Source: Patulibacter brassicae (lineage in GTDB: Bacteria; Actinomycetota; Thermoleophilia; Solirubrobacterales; Solirubrobacteraceae). From it: DNA of 64,000 nt. Shown piece by piece: positions 33,424-42,147 of this stretch. Numbering within the stretch: position 1 is the stretch's first letter; every line of letters starts with the position of its first letter. Made by a program: the position numbers and the translations under genes. Under the pieces are notes generated by a model. The model did no database searches and was not told the origin of the DNA. It saw only the letters and a list, made by a program, of their open reading frames with translations. Location of the stretch: contig NZ_JAXAVX010000002.1 in assembly GCF_033949425.1 (NCBI RefSeq), positions 248,001-312,000 on the forward strand, in the 5' to 3' direction.

Positions 33424-33744
33424 GTGTCGTCGACCGCCGCGCAGCTGCTCGCCGAGCGCCTCGGGCTCGCCGACGACGAGCTGCTGGAGGTCCTCGGGGC
33501 GGACCCGCTGGAGGTCCTCGGCGGCGAGCTCGAGCACAAGCCGCAGCTCGCGCTGCTGCTCGCGCTGACCGAGGAGCCCGCCGCGCGCGTCGGGCTGCCG
33601 GCGCTGCAGCGCTGGCTGCGGACGAGCGGCCCCGCCGGCCGGCCGGTCGAGCTGCTGCTGCGTCGGGACTTCGCGGCGTTCGAGGACGCGCTCGAGACGC
33701 TCGCCGACCGCGGCTTCGTCGTCCGCCGCGCCGACCGACCCTGA
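33424..33744 (+). CDS. small conserved-looking protein, unknown function
   Basis: This 106-residue, Leu- and Glu-rich, probably all-helical soluble protein has no Cys and no signal peptide. The N-terminus reads TAAQLLAERLGLADDELLEV, which resembles a short helix-loop-helix, and ALQRWLRTSGPAGRPVELLL lies in the middle. I recognise no family. GTG 33424 lies 31 nt downstream of prs on the same strand, so it may be co-transcribed. It converges on the DUF4235 gene. Confidence 0.65.
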   Translation: MSSTAAQLLAERLGLADDELLEVLGADPLEVLGGELEHKPQLALLLALTEEPAARVGLPALQRWLRTSGPAGRPVELLLRRDFAAFEDALETLADRGFVVRRADRP

Positions 33745-33771
33745 TCGCGGGCGTCGCGACGACGGAGCGGG

Positions 33772-34056
33772 TCAGTCCGTCGTGCCGTCGGCCTGGCGGT
33801 GCTTGCCCGGCCAGCGACCGAAGAGGTGCTCGAAGACGTGCATGCCGTAGCGGTTGACCGCGGCGGCGGTGCCCGCGGCGACGCCGGCCTGGATCGCCGC
33901 GGCCGCGACCGCACGGCCCCCGTCGTCCTCGCGGACTCGCGGATCGGGCGGCGGATCGCCGTCGACCGCACCCCAGATGCGACCGAAGATGGCAGCGGAG
34001 AGCCGCCCGGCGACGAGGCCGAGCAGCAGCGCGAACGGCTTGAAGAGCAGGCCCAT
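33772..34056 (-). CDS. DUF4235 family small membrane protein
   Basis: This 94-residue protein opens MGLLFKPFALLLGLVAGRLS with a single membrane helix, followed by FGRIWGAVDGDPPPDPRVRE, VAAAAIQAGVAAGTAAAVNR and FEHLFGRWPGK. This is the full pattern of the actinobacterial DUF4235 family; its function is unknown. ATG 34056 is preceded on its strand by TAGGCT (complement at 34065-34070) 8 nt away, which supports a leaderless start over a longer Arg-rich extension. It sits head-to-head with the GH2 gene. Confidence 0.87.
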   Translation of the reverse strand: MGLLFKPFALLLGLVAGRLSAAIFGRIWGAVDGDPPPDPRVREDDGGRAVAAAAIQAGVAAGTAAAVNRYGMHVFEHLFGRWPGKHRQADGTTD

Positions 34057-34203
34057 CGCGCCCCAGCCTACCCGTCGCGCGGGTCGCGGAACCACACGGC
34101 GGCGCCCGCGCCTCGCCACGACCCCGGCACGGCGCGACGGGGTGACGTCCGGCCCCGGCCCGAGCGGCGCGGCGACCCGACGGCGGCTGATAGGAACCGC
34201 GCC

Positions 34204-36339
34204 GTGCTTCCCCTGCCGCTCTCGGTCCTCCGCCGGACGCTCGCGGTCGCCACGATCGCCGTGGCGACGCTCGGCGGCGGCGCCGCCACGGCCGGTGCGC
34301 AGGCCGGCGCCGACGGGGGCTCACCGACGCCCGGCGCGACCTCGACGCTGCGCCCACCCGCGCTGGCGCCGGAGGGCCGGGTGCGCGTGTTCGCCGGACC
34401 GCTGCGGCGCTGGAACCTCGGCGGCCGCTGGTGGGTGCGCGCCGATCCCCAGGACGTCGGGCTGCAGCAGGGCTGGCAGAAGCCGCTCGGGGTCGACGGC
34501 TGGTCGCCGGGCACGGTGCCGAGCGTGCCGAACGCGACCGACGACGGCGTCGCGTCGATGAGCGGCGGCGTGCACTGGTACCGCCGCGAGCTGCGCCTTC
34601 CGACGCTGCCCGACGGCGTCGAGGACCGGCAGGGCCGCTGGATCCTGCGCTTCGAGCGGACCGCCGTCGACGCCCGCGTCTTCGTCGGCGGGACCGAGGT
34701 CACCCACCACCGGGGCGCCTACGAGCCGTTCGAGGTCGAGATCCCGCCGCGTCTCGTCCGCGCCGACCGCACGCTCACCGTCACCGTCCGCACCGACAGC
34801 CGGCGCACGGCCGCCGACCTGCCGCCCGGCACGACCCTGAAGGACGGCACCCCGTCGGGCGGCTGGTGGAACGAGGCCGGCATGCCGCAGGAGGTGACGC
34901 TGCGGTTCGCCGAGCAGCTCGACGTCGGCGAGGTCCAGCTGACGCCGAACCTGCCGTGCCCGACCTGCTCGGGCACGCTCGCGCTCCGCGTCACCGTGCG
35001 CAACATGACCGGCGCGCCGCGTCGCACGGTCCGGCTGCGGCTCGCGATCGCCGGGCGCGAGGTCGCGCTGAGGCCGTTCGTCCTCGGCGCGCGCGGCACG
35101 AAGCTCGTCACGCACCGCTTCACCGTGCCGCGACCCCGGGTCTGGAGCCCGGACCGGCCGCAGCAGGAGCTCGCGACGCTCAGCGCCGACCTCGGGGTCG
35201 GGCGCGCGGGTGCGGGCGCGGCGGCGGGACCCGCCAGCTGGCGCCGGGTCGTGCGGTGGCGGGCGCGGACCGGCTTCCGGTCCGTCCGGGTGAAGGCGGG
35301 GCGGCTCGAGGTGAACTTCCGCCCGGTGAACCTCCGCGGTGTCGGCGTCCACGAGCAGGACGTCGAGCAGGGCGGCGCGCTCACCGACGCCGGCCAGGAC
35401 CTGCTGCTGCGCCAGGCGCGCGAGCTCGGAGGGCTCGTGCTGCGCGGGCACTACCCGTTCCACCCCCGGATCCTCGAGGAGGCCGACCGCCTCGGGCTCC
35501 TCGTGTGGTCCGAGATCCCCGTCTACCAGCTGCGTCAGGCGCAGCTCGCGAAGGCGTCGGTGAAGCGGGACGCCCTGCGGCAGCTGCGGACGATGATCCG
35601 CGTCAACGGCCACCACCCGTCGATCTTCACCTGGTCGGTCGGCAACGAGATGACGACGAAGCCCGGCCCGACGCTGCGCCGGTACTTCCGCGACGCGCGC
35701 GCGGTCGCCGACGAGCGCGACCGCACCCGTCCGCTCTCCTACGCCCGCCAGGCCGGCGTCCAGCACGGCTGCGTCGGCGCCTACGGGCCGCTGGACCTCA
35801 TTGGGATCAACGACTACTTCGGCTGGTACGGCGGGCCGAACGACGCCCTCGCCGACCCGGCGAACCTCGGCCCCTTCCTCGACGGCCTGCGCCGCTGCCA
35901 CCCGAACGAGGCGCTCATGGTCACCGAGACGGGCGCCGAGGCGAACCGCAGCGGCGACCTCCAGGCGCACGGGACCTACGAGTTCCAGCGGGCCTACGCC
36001 GCCTACCACTTCGCCGTCTACCGGTCGCGGCCGTGGCTGTCGGGCGCGATCTGGTGGGGGCTGCGGGAGTTCCGCGTGCGCCCGAACTGGGCCGGCGGCA
36101 ACTGGGAGCCGACGCCGCCGTGGCACGGCAAGGGGCTGCTGGACCGGCGCGGCTGGACCCGCAAGCCCGCCTGGCAGACGCTCCACGACGAGTTCGCCGG
36201 CGTCGACCAGCTGGCGCCCGCGTCGACGGCCCCGGTCGCGATCCCGCCGTCGCCCCAGGGGAACACCCGTCCGCTGACGCCCGGCGAGGAGGGTGGCGGG
36301 GGCGTCGAGGAGGATGGGGAGGCGGCACCCACGGGGTGA
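34204..36339 (+). CDS. secreted glycoside hydrolase family 2 enzyme
   Basis: This 711-residue exported enzyme has a signal peptide (about 1-32). A galactose-binding-like jelly-roll follows (about 60-225; RWNLGGRWWVRADP, WYRRELRLP), then an Ig-like middle (about 230-350), then a TIM barrel (about 370-680). The acid/base Glu482 lies in SVGNEM and the nucleophile Glu575 in VTETGAE; the family's ESHP-type nucleation is seen as LRGHYPFHPRILEEADRLGL. GH2 covers beta-galactosidases, glucuronidases and mannosidases, and the substrate here is not decidable. GTG 34204 lies 7 nt after TAGGAA. It is inserted within the glmU-prs-rplY-pth order. Confidence 0.9.
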   Translation: MLPLPLSVLRRTLAVATIAVATLGGGAATAGAQAGADGGSPTPGATSTLRPPALAPEGRVRVFAGPLRRWNLGGRWWVRADPQDVGLQQGWQKPLGVDGWSPGTVPSVPNATDDGVASMSGGVHWYRRELRLPTLPDGVEDRQGRWILRFERTAVDARVFVGGTEVTHHRGAYEPFEVEIPPRLVRADRTLTVTVRTDSRRTAADLPPGTTLKDGTPSGGWWNEAGMPQEVTLRFAEQLDVGEVQLTPNLPCPTCSGTLALRVTVRNMTGAPRRTVRLRLAIAGREVALRPFVLGARGTKLVTHRFTVPRPRVWSPDRPQQELATLSADLGVGRAGAGAAAGPASWRRVVRWRARTGFRSVRVKAGRLEVNFRPVNLRGVGVHEQDVEQGGALTDAGQDLLLRQARELGGLVLRGHYPFHPRILEEADRLGLLVWSEIPVYQLRQAQLAKASVKRDALRQLRTMIRVNGHHPSIFTWSVGNEMTTKPGPTLRRYFRDARAVADERDRTRPLSYARQAGVQHGCVGAYGPLDLIGINDYFGWYGGPNDALADPANLGPFLDGLRRCHPNEALMVTETGAEANRSGDLQAHGTYEFQRAYAAYHFAVYRSRPWLSGAIWWGLREFRVRPNWAGGNWEPTPPWHGKGLLDRRGWTRKPAWQTLHDEFAGVDQLAPASTAPVAIPPSPQGNTRPLTPGEEGGGGVEEDGEAAPTG

Positions 36340-36364
36340 CGTCCGCTACCATCGCTCGCCGCCC

Positions 36365-37021
36365 ATGTCCACGAACTCCTCCTCGCTCGCCGTCGATTCT
36401 CGCGAAGCCCAGAGCTCGCGCGAGGCCCGTCGCGCGCGCCGCGCGGGCCGCGTCCCCGGCGTGATCTACGGCGGCAGCGACGCCCCGCAGCCGATCGTCG
36501 CCGACGCCCGCGAGCTGCGCAACGCGATCGCCGGCTCCGGCGCCGTCATCGACGTCGTCATCGACGGTGGCGCGAGCCAGCCGGTCGTCGTCAAGGACGC
36601 CCACCGCCACCCCGTGCGCGGCGAGATCCTGCACGTCGACCTCCTGCGGGTCGACCTGAAGCAGAAGATCCAGCAGCCGGTGCCGCTGGAGCTCACCGAC
36701 GTCGAGGAGTCCGCGGGCAACAAGAAGGGCGGCGTCGTCGAGCACGTCCTGCGCGAGGTCACCGTCGAGGCCCTCCCGACGGACATCCCCGAGTCGGTCT
36801 CCGTCTCCGTCCTCGAGCTCGAGATCGGCGACACGCTGACCCTCGCCGACGTCCAGGTGCCCAGCGGCGTCACGATCGTCGATGACGCCGAGCAGCTCGT
36901 CGTGAGCGTCAGCGCCCCGCGCCTCGTGGTCGAGTCCGCCGCCGACGAGGCCGCCGAGGGCGACGCCCCGGCCGAGGCCGCCGACGGCGAGTCGGGCGAC
37001 GAGGACGGCGCCGGCGAGTGA
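36365..37021 (+). CDS. rplY: 50S ribosomal protein L25/general stress protein Ctc
   Basis: This 218-residue long-form L25 (TL5/Ctc type) binds 5S rRNA in the large subunit. The N-terminal L25 domain (about 5-95) contains the GRVPGVIYGG motif and HPVRGEILHVDLLRV. The C-terminal TL5 beta domain (about 100-190) contains KGGVVEHVLREVTVEALPTD and DTLTLADVQVPSGV. The tail is acidic (Glu/Asp/Ala). TACCAT (36347-36352) lies 12 nt before the ATG. It precedes pth by 66 nt, as in many actinobacteria and firmicutes, so the two probably share a transcript. Confidence 0.96.
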   Translation: MSTNSSSLAVDSREAQSSREARRARRAGRVPGVIYGGSDAPQPIVADARELRNAIAGSGAVIDVVIDGGASQPVVVKDAHRHPVRGEILHVDLLRVDLKQKIQQPVPLELTDVEESAGNKKGGVVEHVLREVTVEALPTDIPESVSVSVLELEIGDTLTLADVQVPSGVTIVDDAEQLVVSVSAPRLVVESAADEAAEGDAPAEAADGESGDEDGAGE

Positions 37022-37087
37022 CGCCGGCGCGGCCGCGCCCCGCGCGCGGCCGCCCTCCCGCAGCGTCCCCCGCCTGAGCGCTCCAGC

Positions 37088-37666
37088 ATGGTCCTGCGCG
37101 GCGCCACCCCCGCCGACTGGCTGATCGTCGGACTGGGCAACCCCGGCGTGCGCTACGAGCGCACGCCGCACAACGTCGGGTTCCTCGTCGCCGAGGAGCT
37201 CGCGAGGCGCTGGGACCTCGGCCGGCCGCGCGAGAAGTACCGCGGCCGCCTCTACGAAGGACGCACGCAGCCGGGCGGGCCGCGCGTCGCGATCCTCCTG
37301 CCGCAGACGTTCATGAACGACTCCGGCCGCGCCGTCAGCCCCGCCCGGGGCGCGCTGAAGGTCCCGCTCGAGCGGATCGTCGTCGTCCACGACGAGATCG
37401 ACCTGCCCTTCGGCGACGTCCGCCACCGGATGGGCGGCGGCCTCGCGGGGCACAACGGGCTGAAGTCGCTGAAGCGGGAGCTCGGCGACCAGGTCTTCGG
37501 CCGCGTCCGCGTCGGCGTCGGCCGCCCCGACTCGACCGATCCCGAGATCGTCTCGGCGCACGTCCTCGGTCGCTGGAAGCAGGAGGACTGGGAGGTCACC
37601 GACCTCGTCGACGAGGCCGCGCGGCGCGTCGAGTCGATCGTCTCGGGCGCGATCGAGCTGACCTGA
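37088..37666 (+). CDS. pth: peptidyl-tRNA hydrolase
   Basis: Pth releases peptides from peptidyl-tRNA that drops off ribosomes. The 192 residues have LIVGLGNPGVRYERTPHNVG with the catalytic His in the HN pair. PQTFMNDSGRAV holds the Asn that contacts tRNA, and VVHDEIDLPFGDVRHRMGGG then GHNGLKSLKRELG carry the catalytic Asp and another key Asn/His. All active-site residues are present. A 12-residue N-terminal extension precedes the core. Downstream the expected neighbour mfd is displaced by 5.9 kb. Confidence 0.97.
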   Translation: MVLRGATPADWLIVGLGNPGVRYERTPHNVGFLVAEELARRWDLGRPREKYRGRLYEGRTQPGGPRVAILLPQTFMNDSGRAVSPARGALKVPLERIVVVHDEIDLPFGDVRHRMGGGLAGHNGLKSLKRELGDQVFGRVRVGVGRPDSTDPEIVSAHVLGRWKQEDWEVTDLVDEAARRVESIVSGAIELT

Positions 37667-38884
37667 GGGCGGCCTGCCCCGGGGGCGCTGCGGCGCCGCC
37701 GGGACTGACCCGCATCGTCCGGCGTCAGCGCGCCGCGTCTCGGTGGTTCGCGTCGCTCGTCGCCTCGTGGGGCGTTGCGTCGTGCGTGGGTGGCTCGGCG
37801 TTGGGCTGGGGCCGGGAGGGACGTCCCCCGCGCCCCCGTCGCGCCCTGTGCGGTTGGGGCTGCGGCGTCGGGCCTGGGCGCTCCGAGGACGTGGCGCGGG
37901 GGACGTCCCTCCCGGCCTCTGCGTCGTTCGTGGCCCTGGCCGTCGTGGCGCGCTTCGTGGCCGCGGGTCGGAGCGGGGGCGCCGGGCCGCGAGCATGCGC
38001 CGCCCTTGGGGCTGGTCGGGGTCGTGGGGTCGGTTGCGGCGCAGTGCAGCTCGCGGCCCGGCGCTGTCGCCCCGACCCGCTTCGCGGCATGGGGTTCGGA
38101 GCGTTGGCGCGGGTTGGGGGGCGAGTGAGGGCGGCGAGCGCGTGGGGGGGGGCGTTCCGCCTGGTGTGCGTGGCGGGTCTGGCTGGTCGGCGGCTTCGGT
38201 GCGGCGGCGTGGTGTGGGGAGGCGGTTCCGGGGACGACCGGCTGGGTCGCGTGTTCCGGGAGCTCGGTGGCGCGTTCGGGCCGAGCTTCGCCTTCGCGTG
38301 CCCGCTCGCCGTCTCTCTCGCTCGTCGCTCCTCCCGCGACGGTCTCTCCGGCGCGGCGAAAGCGGATTGGCGGAGTCCGCCGTTCCGAGTTGCGCAGCGG
38401 CGGGAGGGCGCCGTCCCGGGCCGCGGAGCGCTGGAGCGGGGTCGGGTGGGCGACCGAGCGGCGCGCGAACCACTGGGGCGGTGCGTCGGGGCAGACGGTC
38501 CCCGGAACGGAGCAGGCTCGCGACGCGCATCGCCCGCGCGACCCGCGGCCGAGATGTCCAGGTCGCGTGCTGAGGGGCTCCGAGACGGGACGGGGTGGGC
38601 GCGAGGCGTCGACGGGCCGTCGGAGCCGGCGGTCATCGCTCGAGCAGGCCGAGGCGGGACGGGCCGGCGACCAGGCCCGACGGCGCCTCGCACCCACCCC
38701 CAGGCCGACAAGGGGCACAGCCCACCGCTCCAGCGCCGGTCCCGGCCGTCAACGGGCCAGGCGGCCGCTCCGGCGTCAGTCGGTCAGGGGCCGGGCCGGT
38801 CCTCCGGCACGGGTCCCGCGGTCAGGGGTCGAGGCCGAACGCCGACTCGGCCCCGGCGAACCGGGTGCGGGCGACGACCCCGGC
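37667..38884. other. 1.2-kb gene-free DNA, G/T-skewed on the + strand
   Basis: All six frames were considered. Long open frames exist only because stops are rare at this GC content; their translations are Arg/Gly/Ala/Trp/Cys mixtures without domains, and no frame shows the regular GC-rich third position of neighbouring genes. The left half is unusually rich in GTG, TGGG and GCG words and contains a 25-bp inverted repeat. The right end runs up to the guaB stop. Function is unknown; it could encode a structured RNA or be remnant DNA. Confidence 0.5.
37810..37917. repeat. 25-bp perfect inverted repeat with 58-nt loop
   Basis: The arms are 37810-37834 and 37893-37917 and are exact reverse complements. 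Each arm centres on the sequence GGGAGGGACGTCCCCCGCGCC or its complement (minus one end base, 20 of its bases begin at 37814). It starts 144 nt after the pth stop, too far and too long for an ordinary terminator. It could be a large RNA hairpin or the ends of a small element. Confidence 0.8.
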
Positions 38885-40432
38885 TCAGCGGGGCCGGACG
38901 GTGTAGTTCGGGGCCTCGACGGTCATCTGGATGTCGTGGGCGTGGCTCTCCTTCAGCCCCGCCGACGTGATCCGGACGAACTGCCCCTCGTTCTGCAGGT
39001 GCTCGATCGTCGCCGATCCGGTGTAGCCCATCGACGCGCGGAGGCCGCCGATCAGCTGGTGGGCGACGGCGCTCAGCGGGCCGCGATAGGGGACCTGGCC
39101 CTCGACGCCCTCGGGCACGAGCTTGTCGTCGCCGGCGACCGACTCCTGGAAGTAGCGGTCCTTCGAGAAGCTCTGGCGGCCCTGCATCGCGCCGAGCGAG
39201 CCCATGCCGCGGTAGCTCTTGAACTGCTTGCCGTTGATGAAGACGAGCTCGCCGGGGGATTCCTCGCAGCCCGCCAGCAGCGAGCCGAGCATGACGCTCG
39301 AGGCGCCGGCCGAGAGCGCCTTGGCGATGTCGCCGGAGAACTGCAGGCCGCCGTCGCCGATCACCGGGACGCCGGCGGGCCGGGCGGCGCGCGCCGCCTC
39401 GAAGATCGCGGAGACCTGGGGCACGCCGACGCCGGCCACGACGCGGGTCGTGCAGATCGAGCCGGGTCCGACGCCGACCTTCACGGCGTCGGCGCCGGCG
39501 TCGATCAGCGCCTGCGCACCGGCCTGCGTGGCGACGTTGCCACCGATGACGTCGACCGACGTCTCGCGCTTCACCTGGGCGACGGCCTCGAGCACGCCGC
39601 GCTGGTGGCCGTGGGCGGTGTCGACGATGAGGACGTCGACCCCGGCGTCGACGAGCGCGTGTGCGCGCTCGCGGCTGTCGGAGCCGACGCCGACGGCGGC
39701 GCCGACGAGCAGGCGGCCGGCGGCGTCCTTCGACGCGTTGGGGTACTTCTCGGTCTTCGTGAAGTCCTTCAGCGTGATGAGGCCCGCGAGGCGCCCGTCG
39801 CCGTCGACGAGCGGCAGCTTCTCGATCTTGTGCTCGCGCAGGAGCCGCATCGCCTCGTCGGCCGAGATGCCCGGCTGCGCGGTGACGAGCGGCATCGCCG
39901 TCATGACGCTCACGACGGGGGCGCGATGGTCGCTCTCGAACCGGATGTCGCGGTTCGTGACGATGCCGAGCAGCCGGCCGTCGGCGTCGCAGACCGGCAG
40001 GCCGCCGATCCCGTAGCGGCCCATGATCTGGTCCGCCTCCTCGATCGAGGCGTCGGCGCCGATCGTCACGGGGTGGCGGATCATGCCCGCCTCGGACCGC
40101 TTGACCGTGTCGACCTGGGCCGCCTGCTCCTCGATCGACTGGTTGCGGTGCAGGATCCCGATGCCGCCCTGACGCGCCATCGCGACCGCCATCCGCGCCT
40201 CGGTGACCGTGTCCATCGCGGCGGAGACGAGCGGCACCCGCAGTCGGATGTTGCGCGTGAGCCACGTGCCGGTGTCGACGGCGTTCGGCAGCACCTCGGA
40301 CGGGCCGGGCAGCAGCAGGACGTCGTCGTACGTCAGTCCCTCGAGGACGAACTTCGACTCCGGGGCGAGCGGGGAGACCGACGGCGCCGTGGTGGCGCCG
40401 GGCACGGTGGAGGACGTCGGGACGTTCGGCAT
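38885..40432 (-). CDS. guaB: inosine-5'-monophosphate dehydrogenase
   Basis: IMPDH oxidises IMP to XMP with NAD+, the committed step of GTP synthesis. The 515 residues form a TIM barrel interrupted by two CBS domains (about 112-230; MIRHPVTIGADASIEEADQI and SVMTAMPLVTAQPGISADEA) that normally sense ATP/GTP. The catalytic Cys327 lies in GVGPGSICTTRV. The mobile flap has the Arg-Tyr region GRQSFSKDRYFQ. It runs opposite to pth and mfd, so it is not part of that operon. A palindrome overlaps its probable -10 box. Confidence 0.97.
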   Translation of the reverse strand: MPNVPTSSTVPGATTAPSVSPLAPESKFVLEGLTYDDVLLLPGPSEVLPNAVDTGTWLTRNIRLRVPLVSAAMDTVTEARMAVAMARQGGIGILHRNQSIEEQAAQVDTVKRSEAGMIRHPVTIGADASIEEADQIMGRYGIGGLPVCDADGRLLGIVTNRDIRFESDHRAPVVSVMTAMPLVTAQPGISADEAMRLLREHKIEKLPLVDGDGRLAGLITLKDFTKTEKYPNASKDAAGRLLVGAAVGVGSDSRERAHALVDAGVDVLIVDTAHGHQRGVLEAVAQVKRETSVDVIGGNVATQAGAQALIDAGADAVKVGVGPGSICTTRVVAGVGVPQVSAIFEAARAARPAGVPVIGDGGLQFSGDIAKALSAGASSVMLGSLLAGCEESPGELVFINGKQFKSYRGMGSLGAMQGRQSFSKDRYFQESVAGDDKLVPEGVEGQVPYRGPLSAVAHQLIGGLRASMGYTGSATIEHLQNEGQFVRITSAGLKESHAHDIQMTVEAPNYTVRPR

Positions 40433-40504
40433 GGCGGCGGCAGGAGGTCGGGCGGCGGGGACCGGACCGCGGTCCCGGCCGCACCTCGTGCAGCAGGTCG
40501 GCGT

Positions 40505-40520
40505 CCGTCCTAGGACGGTA
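40505..40520 (-). promoter_or_regulatory. guaB promoter with 14-bp palindrome
   Basis: CCGTCCTAGGACGG (40505-40518) is a perfect palindrome. On the guaB strand it overlaps TACCGT (complement of 40515-40520), a plausible -10 box 82 nt upstream of the ATG, so it would cover the start of transcription. This fits a repressor operator. The regulator is unknown. Confidence 0.5.
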
Positions 40521-40715
40521 CACGGCCACGGGGCGGACCCTGCGTGACGGCCGTCCGCCGATCGCCCGGACGGCGGACGGCGCATGGTCCGTCCTCCGCG
40601 CGGCTGGCGCGACGGCGCCGACGTGGCGCGCATCCGTTCGTCCGGGTCGGCCGTTGTCCCCGGTACCGACCGCCGCCGACCCCGGCGCCGCGGCGGCACG
40701 ACCCGGAGGGGACCG

Positions 40716-41699
40716 ATGCAGCAGGAGCACGAGCAGGAGGGCACGCGCGGCCGGCGCGGCCTGGCGGCGACCTGGCGAGGCGGCAGGGGACGGACGCGGG
40801 CGGTGCTGCTGGGCACCGGCGTGCTCGTCGTCGGCCTCGCCCCGATCGGCTACGCCGCCACGGGCGGGAACCTCCTCCTCGGCGAGCGCAACGGCGCCGA
40901 CGACGAGACCTCGATCGTCGCGACCGAGAACGCGGGCCCCGGGCGCACCGGGGGCTACGCCACGCGCCAGTCGAACCTCTCGACCACGGGCGGCGGCGCG
41001 ATCTACGGCTGTCGCTCCAGCGCGCGGACGCAGCCGACCGACGAGCGCAACCCGTGCCTGCGCGCGAACAACCTCAGCAACGGGCTCTCGTTCGAGTTCC
41101 GCGCGACGAAGGGCTCCCTCGGCGGCACGATCTCCGTGAACCAGGGCGGCGACGGCGTGCGGCCGTTCACGACGAACGCCACCGGCGTGGCGACCGGCCT
41201 GAACGCCGATCGCGTCGACGGCAAGGACGCCGACGCGCTCATCCGGGAAGCCGTCGACCAGGCGGTCGCCGCGGCGCTGCAGAAGACCCAGAAGGTCCGC
41301 TGGCTCGTCGTGAACGCCGCAGGCGAGATCGAGGCCCAGTCGGGCGGCTTCACGATGAAGTCGGCGTACGTCGGCAACCCGGCCGGCGCGTCGGAGAACG
41401 TCTACGTCGACGCGGGGGAGGACCTCTCCGGCAAGGCGATCACCGCGACGCTCGGGCTGCAGAACCAGACCGACCAGAACGGCGACGGCGTCATGAACGG
41501 CAAGGCCGCCGGCCCCGACAGCAACCCGGAGTTCTCCGGCGAGATCGCCGCGACGCGCTGCGCGATCGCCGGCGTCGTCGCCTGCGCCCCGACCGGCACG
41601 AACACGAGCTCCCACTTCGTGGTGAGCCCCCGCATGAGCGACGGCTCCCCGACGAGCAGCACGACGCGCAAGCGGTTCACGATCACCATCTCCGGCTGA
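40716..41699 (+). CDS. secreted or surface protein, unknown function
   Basis: This 327-residue protein has an Arg-rich cytoplasmic N-terminus (about 1-27) and a hydrophobic segment (about 30-48, ending IGYAATGG). The rest is an exported region rich in Gly, Asn, Thr and Ala. The sequence GLNADRVDGKDADAL (about 165-180) is a motif seen in many actinobacterial and phage surface proteins. Three or four Cys occur near 90-105 and 290. No enzyme motif is seen. GGAGGGG lies 6-12 nt before the ATG. A strong hairpin follows the stop by 8 nt, so it is a single-gene transcript. Confidence 0.72.
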   Translation: MQQEHEQEGTRGRRGLAATWRGGRGRTRAVLLGTGVLVVGLAPIGYAATGGNLLLGERNGADDETSIVATENAGPGRTGGYATRQSNLSTTGGGAIYGCRSSARTQPTDERNPCLRANNLSNGLSFEFRATKGSLGGTISVNQGGDGVRPFTTNATGVATGLNADRVDGKDADALIREAVDQAVAAALQKTQKVRWLVVNAAGEIEAQSGGFTMKSAYVGNPAGASENVYVDAGEDLSGKAITATLGLQNQTDQNGDGVMNGKAAGPDSNPEFSGEIAATRCAIAGVVACAPTGTNTSSHFVVSPRMSDGSPTSSTTRKRFTITISG

Positions 41700-41706
41700 T
41701 CGCGGC

Positions 41707-41754
41707 CCCCGTTCCGCTCCGCGTCCCTCGCGGGGGCCGCGGAGCGGAACGGGG
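41707..41754 (+). terminator. 17-bp hairpin after the secreted protein gene
   Basis: CCCCGTTCCGCTCCGCG (41707-41723) pairs perfectly with its complement at 41738-41754 around a 14-nt loop. It starts 8 nt after the stop codon and is the first of four hairpins in the following 210 nt. Confidence 0.6.
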
Positions 41755-41919
41755 CAGTCCCGGGCGGCCGATCGCCGGACCCGGATCGCCGCGGGACTGC
41801 GTGCGTTCCGCTCCGGCACCCTCCCGAGGGGCCCACAGCGGAACGCCGGACCGGGGGCCCTCGGACCGGGGCCACGGGCCGCGGGCCGCGGGCCAATCGT
41901 GCCCGGCAAGCCGGGCACG
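41754..41919. repeat. cluster of three further hairpins sharing GTTCCGCT cores
   Basis: GCAGTCCCG (41754-41762) pairs with CGGGACTGC (41792-41800). GCGTTCCGCT (41803-41812) pairs with AGCGGAACGC (41837-41846). CGTGCCCGGC (41898-41907) pairs with GCCGGGCACG (41910-41919) around AA. Between the last two lies a GGGCCGC tandem. The GTTCCGCT core recurs in the preceding terminator and again at 43.3 kb. The 228 nt from 41920 to the next gene show no further structure I can support. Confidence 0.65.
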
Positions 41920-42147
41920 CCCCGCTCCGATCCGGTTCGCCTCGGCGCGCCACCCTCTCGGCGGCGATCCGGCGCGTGATCGCCACGGTCGGTCGCCCCT
42001 CGACCTGCGCGGGCCGGGCACGCTCGTCGCATGGTCGCCGAGGAGTCCCGAGCCACCCGCCACGATCGCCGGGGCGCCTCGCGCGCGGGACGTGGACGGG
42101 GACGGTCCCGCGTCGGCTCCGCCGTCGCCGCACGGTCCGAGGACGTG

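Noticed and set aside
37786..38970. Open frame of 394 codons across the gene-free stretch
   Set aside because: Composition is Arg/Gly/Ala/Ser with scattered Trp and Cys, no motif, and it runs into the 3' end of guaB on the other strand.
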